DNA from: Sphingomonadaceae bacterium
Lineage (GTDB): Bacteria; Pseudomonadota; Alphaproteobacteria; Sphingomonadales; Sphingomonadaceae
Assembly (NCBI GenBank): GCA_903642255.1
Contig: CAHJWP010000006.1
Coordinates: forward strand, 1-40,781
DNA length: 40,781 nucleotides
Direction: 5' to 3'
The notes below the pieces were generated by a model. That model was not told the DNA's origin, searched no databases, and saw only the letters and a list, made by a program, of their open reading frames with translations. This document shows, piece by piece, positions 24,909 through 32,609 of the stretch; position 1 is the stretch's first letter, and each line of letters opens with the position of its first letter. The translations under genes and the position numbers were made by a program.

Positions 24909-25632
24909 GGCTATGCTTGACGGGGGCGTGAGCTTCCTGCGACATCTTCTCCCCGTTAATGCTCTGGTCGACGCGTCGTCGGAGAAGGGTGTATTTACCG
25001 AGGAGCAGACCTTATTTAGCCAAGACTCCGTTTTCCGCATTATTGTCGATGACATTGCAGCAAACGATGATGTCCTTATCTGCGACGATCTTGGCCATAA
25101 AATGGGCCGACTTTATCGGGCTTAATACGCAAGCGCGGCCGCCCAGCATCAACTTCTACGACGGCAAGCACGGCGCCTTGACCCTTGGCGCGTCCTCGTT
25201 CCATGTTTCCGTCAGCCAAGCAGAAAAAGAACTTAGGTCGCATGGCGATGCAACCTGACGCCGTGGAAGCGAAGTATGGCGGTTGGGCTACGAATTACGT
25301 CGGCCCGAACGTCCAGTCAGCCATCGCTCGCATCGTTCGCGGCGGAGCGATCGCAGATATCAGGCAGCACATCGACGTGGCTCGCCAAGCTCCCGATGCT
25401 GTGAGACATGTCTACATTGTGACGTCGTCGCTGAGCAAAGCGCAGGTCGAAGCGGTATTCCAGGAGCTGGCTAACGGCGGCCGGCCCTCGGCGCATTTCG
25501 TGCAGCTCTACTGGCTCCTAATGGCTTGGCGATTATGTAGTTTACACTTTGTAAACTACATAATCGCCAATGGCTTACTACTCTGCGTGCGCTGAAATGG
25601 GCGCCGTCGGCTTCGTGGTGTGCCAGCCATAG
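24856..25632 (+). pseudogene. C-terminal remnant of a large, probably defence-related protein (helicase-associated type), interrupted by a palindrome
   Basis: Three frames chain into one protein tail of about 240 residues. Frame one (24856-about 25105) runs from VEGELFRDEAMLDGG to VLICDDLG. Frame two covers WADFIGLN and SINFYDGKHGALTLGAS. Frame three runs from KNLGRM through HVYIVTSSLSKAQVEAVF to VQLYWLLMA. The frame changes fall in AAAA (about 25097-25100) and AAAAA (about 25228-25232), one extra base each. The last frame is broken by the 41-bp palindrome; without it the protein continues to GFVVCQP and a stop at 25630-25632. From memory, the CDDLG...WADF block resembles tails of SF2 helicase-like proteins. 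No N-terminal part exists: it abuts the truncated RT. Confidence 0.5.
25520..25576. repeat. Perfect 41-bp palindromic insertion with 8-bp target duplication
   Basis: GGCGATTATGTAGTTTACA (25528-25546), a three-base centre CTT and the exact reverse complement (25550-25568) form a flawless 19-bp-arm hairpin. AATGGCTT flanks it on both sides (25520-25527 and 25569-25576). Deleting one flank plus the palindrome restores an open frame ending WLLMAYYSACAEMGAVG and CQP. This is the signature of a transposition event that left only two abutted ends, or of a tiny non-autonomous element. I do not recognise the end sequence. No second copy was seen in the window. Confidence 0.85.
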
Positions 25633-25945
25633 CGCCCAGACCTAAACAAGATTTATAGGCGCCGTGCTGTGCAATGGGCGGCCGTGACGTGAGCAGATTG
25701 GGGGCTTCCACAGGCCAGATGCTCGTGTGAGGACTGACAGCTAGCCCAGTTCTGGCCGCGAGGTAGCACCTAAACCAATGACCGCTTTTGAAAGCGCGTG
25801 AGCGCTCCTGAGCGACGGGTAGTGGGTCGTTGCCGAAGTGAACCCGCCTGCTGGCAGTTCTTCACAATCCGCTCGGGATGCCGCGCGCGCCTCCTTATTG
25901 CAGACGTTGCGTCGCGCGGCATCCGTCCCGCTAGGGATTTTTCCT
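25633..25945. other. Intergenic stretch with two inverted repeats
   Basis: No gene is supported in these 313 bases. GGATGCCGCGCG (25876-25887) and CGCGCGGCATCC (25913-25924) form a perfect 12-bp stem with a 25-base loop. On the plus strand TCCC-GCTA-GGGA then ATTTTT follows, a possible terminator for rightward transcripts from the remnant. GCAGACGTTGC (25900-25910) is complementary to GCAACGTCTGC (25963-25973), the latter inside the next gene's 3' end. Confidence 0.4.
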
Positions 25946-26839
25946 TCAGCCGGTGATGAGGTGCAACGTCTGCTGCGCGCGGCCGAGCGTTACGCTCCGG
26001 CCCCAGTCGAAAGCGAGGAAATCGCGTTCGATCCCGTCGGCGAAGATCACGCCGCCGTCGTTCATCCGCGAGGTGACGGACAGCGGCGCGGTCGCAAGCT
26101 TGCCGGCGCGCAACGCGGTGCCGGTCGCGACGCTAGGAAACGGCTCGCGCACAAAAAAAGCGACGGCGCGCTCCTCCGGGCTTAGCGGCAACGCTTCGTG
26201 CGTCGCTTCCATGATCGACCGCGCCCAGCCAGTAACGCCCGTTCCGGAGGCGACGATCACCCCACTCGAGGATTGATCCTCGGCCAGCTCGGGGGTGGCG
26301 ATCCGGTAGCGCGCCGACTGGTGGCTACGGTGGCCGACGAACACCTCGTTGAGGGCGAGCAGCCGCTCGCCGCTGTCGAGCCGCGCCTCGACCATCGTGC
26401 GTCGCTCGGCCGGCGCGACACCCGCAGCGCTGGCCGGTAGCAGCGCCTTAAGTCGCGCCAGTGGGACCCGCACGAGCACGCCATCGTAGAGATCGGGCGC
26501 GGGGTTGAGCCCCAAGACCGGCTGGCCGTCGAGGTATTTGGCGACGTTGGCGACGAGTCCGTCCTGCCCGACGACGACGATCACGTCCTCCGGCCCGAAC
26601 AGGAACCGGTCGAGGTCTGCACGCGTCACCGCCGCCTGTCGCCAGTCGGCCGGCACGGCGGTGCGACCGGCATGGAGCGTCGCGTGGAGCTGGCGGTGGC
26701 GATCTTCCAGCAGGTCGATGTCCTGCCCGCGCGTTTCGAGAAAGAACTTGGCCTGGCCGCGCGTAGCGTGGCGCGCAAGCAGCAGCTCGAAGTCGGTCTC
26801 GCGCGTCACGAATACCGCGCGCGGGCTGTTCGTGGCCAT
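25946..26839 (-). CDS. NAD kinase-fold protein (ATP-NAD kinase-like)
   Basis: A 297-residue protein with the NAD-kinase/diacylglycerol-kinase fold. VIVVVGQDGLVANVAKYLDGQP corresponds to the nucleotide loop (GGDG in NadK, here GQDG), given here as VIVVVGQDGLVANVAK. LGLNPAPDLYDG matches the NadK N-x-G segment. GVIVASGTGVTGWARS matches the second nucleotide-binding turn. The first 80 residues are an unrelated helical extension. It ends the nudix-SPFH-NADK operon, starting 4 bp after the SPFH stop. It may phosphorylate NAD(H) or sense it; altered GGDG leaves catalysis uncertain. NadK itself is usually encoded elsewhere as an essential housekeeping gene, so this is an accessory paralogue. Confidence 0.75.
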   Translation of the reverse strand: MATNSPRAVFVTRETDFELLLARHATRGQAKFFLETRGQDIDLLEDRHRQLHATLHAGRTAVPADWRQAAVTRADLDRFLFGPEDVIVVVGQDGLVANVAKYLDGQPVLGLNPAPDLYDGVLVRVPLARLKALLPASAAGVAPAERRTMVEARLDSGERLLALNEVFVGHRSHQSARYRIATPELAEDQSSSGVIVASGTGVTGWARSIMEATHEALPLSPEERAVAFFVREPFPSVATGTALRAGKLATAPLSVTSRMNDGGVIFADGIERDFLAFDWGRSVTLGRAQQTLHLITG

Positions 26840-26843
26840 GGCG

Positions 26844-27827
26844 TCAGCGCGCCGGCAGCGCGGGGGCGTCGCGGCGGAACTCGCCGAGAACCGTCGCGAG
26901 CAGGTCGGGCGTGACGTTGAGGTGCTCGATGGTCTCGAGCTTGCCGGCCAGCTCGCGGGCGGCGAGCCCGAGCATCACGGACGGCGGCAGGTCGCGGTAG
27001 ATCGTCATGCGCGCTTGCTCGGCTTCGGCCTTGGCGCTTTCGACCGTGCGGATGCGCCCTGCCTCCGCCGCTGCATCGACCTGCAGCGCCTCGGCCTGGC
27101 CGGTGGCGCGGCTGCGGGCGTTCTCCGCTTCCTGGGTGATGAGCAGCATCTCGCGCCGGGCAAGCTCGGTCTTGTTGGCAAGTTCATTCTCGGCGATCGC
27201 GCGCTCCTTCTCCACCGCGAGCGCGCGGCGCTCGAACGTCGCCTGATCGGCCTTCTGCTGGAGCGCCTCGAACGTCGGCGTCTGGAGCGCGCGTTCCAGC
27301 TCGCTTGACGGCGCGAGGTTGGTCAGCCGGATGGCCGTCACGCCAATGCCAAGCTCGCCCAGGGCCGGATCAGCTGCGAGTGTGGCTTCGAGTTGATGGC
27401 GCAGCGGCTCCGGCCCGGCATCGAGTAGCGCACGAACTGGCGACTGCGCCAGATATTGCAGCGCTGCCTGGTTGACGAGGCCGGCGAGTCGAGTCTCGAT
27501 CCGCTGGATTGGCTCGCTCTTGTAGCTGCCTGTCAGGAGGCCGAGGCTGAAATCGACGCGGGCGGCGAGCAACTCGGGATCGACGACGTGCCAGGTCAAG
27601 GTGCCTTGAATGGCGACCGCCTGGAAATCCTGGCTACGTCCCTTCACGAACAGCGCCATCTCGCGATCGTCCATCGGCAGTTCGGCGATGCTCGCAGCCT
27701 CGGAACGGAACCAGAAGACGAGCCCGCGCCCGCTTTGCCTAATCTTGCCGTTCCGGTAGCGGATGACGTGATTGCTGGCCTCGCTGCGGAGTTGCGCGAG
27801 GAAGCCGAGGTTCTTGATAGATGCCAT
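26844..27827 (-). CDS. SPFH/band-7 domain protein
   Basis: A 327-residue SPFH (stomatin/prohibitin/flotillin) protein. Residues about 20-175 form the SPFH domain (RQSGRGLVFWF, GTLTWHVVDPELLA, LGELGIGVTAIRLTNLAP). Residues about 185-285 form a long charged coiled coil (QQKADQATFERRALAVEKER, ENARSRATGQAEAL). There is no N-terminal transmembrane helix or signal, so membrane contact would be peripheral. Such proteins oligomerise and scaffold membrane microdomains or proteolysis. It lies in one operon between the Nudix regulator (23-bp gap; AAGGGA ribosome site) and the NAD-kinase-fold gene. Confidence 0.88.
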   Translation of the reverse strand: MASIKNLGFLAQLRSEASNHVIRYRNGKIRQSGRGLVFWFRSEAASIAELPMDDREMALFVKGRSQDFQAVAIQGTLTWHVVDPELLAARVDFSLGLLTGSYKSEPIQRIETRLAGLVNQAALQYLAQSPVRALLDAGPEPLRHQLEATLAADPALGELGIGVTAIRLTNLAPSSELERALQTPTFEALQQKADQATFERRALAVEKERAIAENELANKTELARREMLLITQEAENARSRATGQAEALQVDAAAEAGRIRTVESAKAEAEQARMTIYRDLPPSVMLGLAARELAGKLETIEHLNVTPDLLATVLGEFRRDAPALPAR

Positions 27828-27850
27828 GGTGCTGTCCCTTCGGTTCTGAA

Positions 27851-28576
27851 TCAGATGGCCGCGCGGCGGCGGTAGAGTTCGGCGGGGCGGAATGAGGCGC
27901 CGGTCTCGCGCTCGCCGGTCGCCTCGAGGCGACCGCTGTCGAGCATGCGGCGGCGGAAGGCAGGCTTGTTGAGCCGCTCGCCGAGAATGGCCTCGTGCAC
28001 GTCTTGCAAGGCGCGCAGCGTGAAGCGACCGGGCAGGAGCGCGAAGGCCACATCCGAATAGTCGAGCTTGCCGCGCAGCCGCAGCACTGCGAGTCCGAGC
28101 ATGTCGGCATGGTCAAACGCGAGCGGCAGCGCCTCGCCGTCCGCCGAGCACGCGGTCACCGGCCCGCCGGCCTCGCCCAGCCACGCCACGACAAGCTCGG
28201 CGAGCGTCAGCTCCGGCGCGGCTTTAAGCGCGGCCGCGAAGCGGGCGGGCGGCAGCAGCGCGAAATAGGCGACACTGATGATCCGCGTGCGCGGATCGCG
28301 ATCGACAGCCCCAAACGTGTAGAGCTGCTCGACATAGGCGTCGTCCATCCGCGCCTTGGTGGCGAGCAGCCGGCGGGCGGCGGCATCTAGGCTCTCGTCG
28401 ATCGCGACAAAGCCACCTGGAAGTGCCCATTGCCCGAGCTGCGGGTGCTCGTCGCGTCGGATCAGCAGCGCCGACGGAGCGCCCTCGACGACGCTCATCA
28501 GGATTAGGTCGACCGAGACGGACGGTCGTTCGTACTGCGTCGGGTTATAATTCGTCAGGAACTCGGCTTCGCCCAT
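27851..28576 (-). CDS. NrtR-like regulator: Nudix domain with degenerate box plus winged helix
   Basis: A 241-residue protein with a Nudix domain at about 18-140 and a C-terminal winged helix (about 165-241: FTLRALQDVHEAILGERL, then FRRRMLDSGRLEATG). This is the NrtR architecture, a family of ADP-ribose-sensing repressors of NAD metabolism genes. The Nudix box starts GGFVAIDESLDAAARRLL but lacks the REUXEE glutamates, so it probably binds rather than hydrolyses its ligand. It is first in the operon with the SPFH and NAD-kinase-fold genes, which fits autoregulation of an NAD-linked unit. The start is ATG 28576. Functional assignment is by architecture and context. Confidence 0.8.
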   Translation of the reverse strand: MGEAEFLTNYNPTQYERPSVSVDLILMSVVEGAPSALLIRRDEHPQLGQWALPGGFVAIDESLDAAARRLLATKARMDDAYVEQLYTFGAVDRDPRTRIISVAYFALLPPARFAAALKAAPELTLAELVVAWLGEAGGPVTACSADGEALPLAFDHADMLGLAVLRLRGKLDYSDVAFALLPGRFTLRALQDVHEAILGERLNKPAFRRRMLDSGRLEATGERETGASFRPAELYRRRAAI

Positions 28577-28594
28577 AATGCACCCATATATGCA
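28572..28594 (-). promoter_or_regulatory. Tandem direct repeat at the start of the NrtR-like gene, candidate operator
   Basis: On the plus strand CCCATAATGCA (28572-28582) is followed at once by CCCATATATGCA (28583-28594), two copies differing by one inserted base. The first overlaps the start codon. It is AT-rich within GC-rich DNA and could be the autoregulatory site, but known NrtR sites are palindromic, so this is weak. Confidence 0.25.
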
Positions 28595-28948
28595 ACTCGC
28601 GTCTTACTTATGCGCGTATCGAATGTATGTCAATTGGCTCGACGATACTGAGCGATCGCGAATTAGGCTTGTGATCGGAGCGTGACTTAATGAGGCCGGG
28701 CGGCGCGCTGTGCGTCGTCAGTGCCAAGGCGTTGGACTTGCTGGTGAACGCATAGCTGGCGACGCTTTCCCGAGACTGAGTGAATGTCGGAAGTTTGGAG
28801 GCCTGACAAAGAACGTGAATGGCCGCATCTGGGTCGAGTCAGCTAGGACGAACGCATCAGGGCGTTGGCGGCAATGATTGCGGCCTGCTTCCGCGTCGGT
28901 CAGAAGCGTGTCTCACCGGCGGAGCCACCTTCGCGCAAGGAATATATC
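28595..28948. other. Divergent intergenic region between the NrtR-like operon and the Hsp70-like gene
   Basis: About 350 bases with no supported gene. The first 45 bases are AT-rich (TTACTTATGCGCG, GTATGTCAATTGG) and probably hold the leftward promoter. The remainder shows no clear hairpin or repeat. AAGGA at 28937-28941 is the ribosome site of the Hsp70-like gene. Confidence 0.4.
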
Positions 28949-30249
28949 GTGGGCAGCACTAAGGCTGCGGTCGCGCTCGGGCTCGACTTCGGCACCACCA
29001 ACACTGTCGCGGCGCTCGCCGATGGGGCAGGGGGCTCGCGTCTGGTAGAATTTGCAGGGGCGGAGGCGACCGGTCCCGTGTTTCGCTCGGCGCTGTGCTC
29101 CTGGGAGGAGGAGCAAGCCAGAAACGGGGTGGCGCATGAGGCTGGGCCATGGGCGATCGCCGAATACCTCCAGTCGCCCCTCGACAGTCGCTTCGTGCAA
29201 TCGTTCAAGACGGTTGCGGCAAGCCCGCTCTTCGAACGGGCGCTGATCTTCAATCGACCGTTTCGGTTCGAGGATCTGGGAAGATTGTTCCTGCAGAGGT
29301 TGGTCGCACACGCCGGGGGTCGGCTGGACGATCGGCCCGCGCGCGTGGTGGTAGGCCGACCCGTCGAGTATGCGGGTGCGCGCCCCGATCCGGCGCTCGC
29401 CCGGCAGCGCTACGACCTGATGCTCCGCGAGTTCGGCACCGAGCTGTTCTACGTGCACGAGCCGCTGGGCGCCGCGTTCAGCTACGCTGCTCGCCTTACC
29501 GAGCCTGCAATGATCTTGGTGGCGGACTTCGGTGGTGGCACGACGGACTTCTCGCTGGTCCGCGTCGGCGAGGTCGGGGCTTCGCGGCGGTGCGTCCCGC
29601 TGGCGTCGTCCGCGTCGCCATCGCAGGCGACCGGTTCGACCAGCGCATCGTCGAACGGTTGGTGCTCCCGCTCCTGGGCAAGGGCGGGCGCTACCGCTCG
29701 ATGGGCAAGGTCCTCGACATACCCGATGGCTACTACGCCGAGTTCGCCGATTGGTCCCGGCTTGCCCTGATGCGCAATCGGCGAACACTGGACGAGCTGA
29801 GCCGCCTTCAGCGCGGCGCGGTCGAGCCCGAGCTTATCGGGCGCATGATCGCCATGATCGAGCACGAGCAGGGGTTCCCGCTCTACGACGCCGTCGGGCG
29901 GCTCAAGCGCGCGTTGTCCGCTGCGGAGCAGGCGGAACTCCGGTTCAGCGGCGATGGCGTCGAGATCGCGGCCGAGGTGCGTCGCGCCGATTTCGAGCAG
30001 TGGATTGCGGACGATCTTCGGCAGATCGAAGCGACCCTGAACGCAGTGCTCGCGCGGGCGCGCGCCGGGGTGCAGGATGTCGACCGGGTGTTCCTGACCG
30101 GCGGATCCTCATTGATCCCTGCGGTTCGCGCCATGTTCGAGCGGCGTTTCGATCCTGCCAGGATCGCCACCGGCGGCGAGCTCACATCGATCGCGCACGG
30201 GCTCGCCCTGATCGGCGAGCAAGCAAACCCGGCGGAATGGACGGCCTAG
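28949..30249 (+). pseudogene. Short Hsp70-family ATPase (YegD-like), one frameshift
   Basis: Two frames join into a protein of about 433 residues, the size of YegD-like chaperones that lack the Hsp70 peptide-binding domain. Frame one has the phosphate-1 motif LGLDFGTTNTVAAL and phosphate-2 motif VADFGGGTTDFSLVRV. Frame two continues FAAVRPAGVVRVAIAGDRFD, through YEAEFAD-type sequence (YYAEFADWSRLALMRN), to the adenosine motif VFLTGGSSLIPAV. The change falls at GGGG near 29576-29579; a fifth G would join them. GTG 28949 is chosen because AAGGA lies 7 bp upstream, although the frame is open to 28865. It is divergent from the NrtR-SPFH-NADK operon. Intact function depends on whether the frameshift is real. 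Confidence 0.75.
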
Positions 30250-30324
30250 ACTAAGCTCTCGTGTCCGGGGGTCGTGAACGGGTGTCCGACCTCGGAAGCG
30301 CGAGCCAACTTGCGTGCCGACCGT

Positions 30325-31509
30325 TCAGTCCTTGGAGGCTGTGACCTGGTCCAGTCCCAACCAGCCCGCCATCCGAACAAGTTCCTGGTTGAGCATCTCC
30401 CTGGCGTCCGCGGAAGCGTGATCTTCTAGGGTCACCTGACCGACGACAAGCCGCGAGGTTTGGCGGTCGCTCTTGAGATCGACGCGTGCGACGAGCCGGT
30501 CGCCGAGGAGGAAGGGTAGAACATAGTAGCCGTGGGTGCGCTTGGCCGCCGGGGTGTAGATACCGATCCGGTAGTGGAAGCCGAACAGTCGCTCGGCGCG
30601 TGACCGTTCCCAGATCAGCGGATCGAAGGGTGCCAGTAATGCGTGCGCCTCGATGCGCCGTGGGATCCGCGCGTCACGGTGGAGGTAGGCGGGCCGGAGC
30701 CACCCGGCGACGGTCGCCGGGAGCAGGATGCCGTCGTCGACGAGCGACGCGATGGCGACACGAGCGTCGTCCGGACCGAGACGGAAATAACCGCGGAGAT
30801 CGGTCGCGGTGGCGATGCCGAGCGCACGCGCCGACCGCTCGATCAACGCCCGGTGCGCGTCGGGCGCGGCGGGCGTCGGCAGGTCGAGGACGGCGGCCGG
30901 GATCACCCGCTCCGTCAGGTCGTAGACGCGGGCGAAGCTCGGCCGCCGGGTTGCGGTGGTGATCCGCCCCGACCAGAACAGCCATTCGAGCGCCCGCTTG
31001 GTGTCACCCCATTCCCACCAGCCGCCGCGGCCCTTGCCGCCATCGAAGTCGGCGGCGGTCATCGGACCCTGGTCACGAATCTGCGTGAGCAGCGCCTCGG
31101 CCTCGGCTCGCCGTTCGGTTGCGAAGACGCGCAAGCCTGTCCAGCCCGCTTCACCACAGTCGGCGCGCGCCATGCGCCAGCGGAGCAGCGGGTGAAGGTC
31201 GAGCGGCAACAGCGACGCCTCGTGCGCCCAGTATTCGAACAGCCGACGCTCCGACCGGCGGCCCCACGCGGCGCGGTCGATCAGTGCCCGGTCGTACGCC
31301 CCAAGGCGCGAGAACGCCGGCAAATAGTGGGCGCGGACGAGGACGTTGACGCTGTCGATCTGGTGGAGGCCGAGCTGGTTGACCGTGCGGCGCAGGTAGC
31401 CCTGGTCGACTGATGCCGGGTACGGCCGGCCAAAGCCCTGCGCCGCCAGCGCGATGCGTCGCGCCCGCGGCGCCGACACCTGTATGCCCGCATTCGAACC
31501 CAGATCCAT
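30325..31509 (-). CDS. Winged-helix DNA-binding protein, AlkX/YcaQ-type DNA glycosylase family
   Basis: A 394-residue HTH_42-superfamily protein. The N-terminal ARRIALAAQGF and LGLHQIDSVNVLVRAHYLPAF are family hallmarks. QID (Gln50-Asp52) corresponds to the catalytic QxD motif of AlkX/YcaQ, which unhooks DNA interstrand crosslinks and removes some alkylated bases. Also present are WAHEASLLPLDLHPLLRWRM, FDPLIWERSRAERLFGFHYR and YYVLPFLLGDRLVARVDLK. The frame is open to 31575, but ATG 31509 gives the family N-terminus and avoids overlapping the divergent reductase. Only 50 bp separate the two divergent starts. Confidence 0.88.
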   Translation of the reverse strand: MDLGSNAGIQVSAPRARRIALAAQGFGRPYPASVDQGYLRRTVNQLGLHQIDSVNVLVRAHYLPAFSRLGAYDRALIDRAAWGRRSERRLFEYWAHEASLLPLDLHPLLRWRMARADCGEAGWTGLRVFATERRAEAEALLTQIRDQGPMTAADFDGGKGRGGWWEWGDTKRALEWLFWSGRITTATRRPSFARVYDLTERVIPAAVLDLPTPAAPDAHRALIERSARALGIATATDLRGYFRLGPDDARVAIASLVDDGILLPATVAGWLRPAYLHRDARIPRRIEAHALLAPFDPLIWERSRAERLFGFHYRIGIYTPAAKRTHGYYVLPFLLGDRLVARVDLKSDRQTSRLVVGQVTLEDHASADAREMLNQELVRMAGWLGLDQVTASKD

Positions 31510-31559
31510 GCCAATGCGTTGCCTGCCGGCGACGGCGAAGACAAGCGGAGCGACCACTG

Positions 31560-32390
31560 ATGAAGACGGTGACATTGCCGGGCGGGGAAACCGTTCCCGC
31601 CCTCGGCCAGGGCACGTGGAAGATGGCCGAACGCCGCGACCGGCGGGCGGCCGAAGTGGCGGCGCTGCGCACCGGCATCGACCTCGGCATGACGCTGATC
31701 GACATCGCCGAGATGTACGCCGACGGCGCCGCCGAGACGCTCGTCGGCGAGGCGGTCGCTGGCATCCGCGATAAGGTGTTCGTGGTCAGCAAGGCCTATC
31801 CGCAGAATGCATCGCGCGACCGTCTGCGGCGTGCCTGCGAGGCCACCCTCAAGCGGCTAGCGACCGACCGGATCGACCTCTATCTGCTCCACTGGCGCGG
31901 CGCGGTGCCGCTCGCGGAGACCGTCGAGGCGATGGAGCGGCTGAGGGCGGCGGGGCACATCCGGCACTGGGGCGTGAGCAACCTCGATGCCGACGACATG
32001 GTCGAACTGGTCACCGCCGGCGGGGCCGGGTGTGCGTGCGACCAGATCCTCTACAACCTGACGCGCCGCGGGCCGGAGGCCGACTTGCTGCCTTGGCTGA
32101 CGGACCGCGGCATCGCGGCGATGGCGTACAGCCCGGTCGAGCAGGGCCGACTCGTTCGTGACGACCGCCTTGCCGGCATTGCTACACGGCACGGCGTCAC
32201 GCCGGCCCAGGTGGCGCTCGCCTGGACCCTGCGCCGTGACGGGATGATCGCGATCCCGAAGGCGGGGACGGTGGAGCACGTCCGCGAGAACCGAGCGGCG
32301 GCCGACCTCATGCTCGATGACGACGACTTCGCTTACCTCGACGCTACCTTCCCGCCGCCGCGTGGGCGGCGGCCGCTCGAGATGCTGTGA
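31560..32390 (+). CDS. Aldo/keto reductase
   Basis: A 276-residue AKR with the full catalytic tetrad: Asp48, Tyr53 (IDIAEMYADG), Lys78 (VVSKAYP) and His111 (LYLLHWRG). VRHWGVSNLD-type sequence (IRHWGVSNLDADDM) and IPKAGTVEHVRENRAA bind NADP(H) phosphate. ATG 31560 has GGAG at 31547-31550. The enzyme reduces aldehydes or ketones, including reactive carbonyls, in the cytosol. It is divergent from the AlkX-like glycosylase, so both may belong to a damage or stress response. Specific substrate unknown. Confidence 0.92.
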   Translation: MKTVTLPGGETVPALGQGTWKMAERRDRRAAEVAALRTGIDLGMTLIDIAEMYADGAAETLVGEAVAGIRDKVFVVSKAYPQNASRDRLRRACEATLKRLATDRIDLYLLHWRGAVPLAETVEAMERLRAAGHIRHWGVSNLDADDMVELVTAGGAGCACDQILYNLTRRGPEADLLPWLTDRGIAAMAYSPVEQGRLVRDDRLAGIATRHGVTPAQVALAWTLRRDGMIAIPKAGTVEHVRENRAAADLMLDDDDFAYLDATFPPPRGRRPLEML

Positions 32391-32609
32391 GCGAGTGAAC
32401 GGATGTCTGGTAATAAGAAGCTCTAAGATCCCCTAAAATGTCCGAGACTGGGTCGATTTACCCGTCGTCAACGGCGAACACTGATCTAAGCTGCTCCTTA
32501 ATGCGGCGATGTTTGAACGCAGGTCACGGGGGCGCGACACGGCAACTGGCACGACGGCGCGCAGCCCCGACCCGCTTCAGTGCTTTAACAGCCGACAAGG
32601 TCTTGCTGA

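Noticed and set aside
25838-26185. Plus-strand ORF over the NAD-kinase-fold 3' end
   Set aside because: It covers an inverted-repeat region and the antisense of a real gene; its composition is shadow-like.
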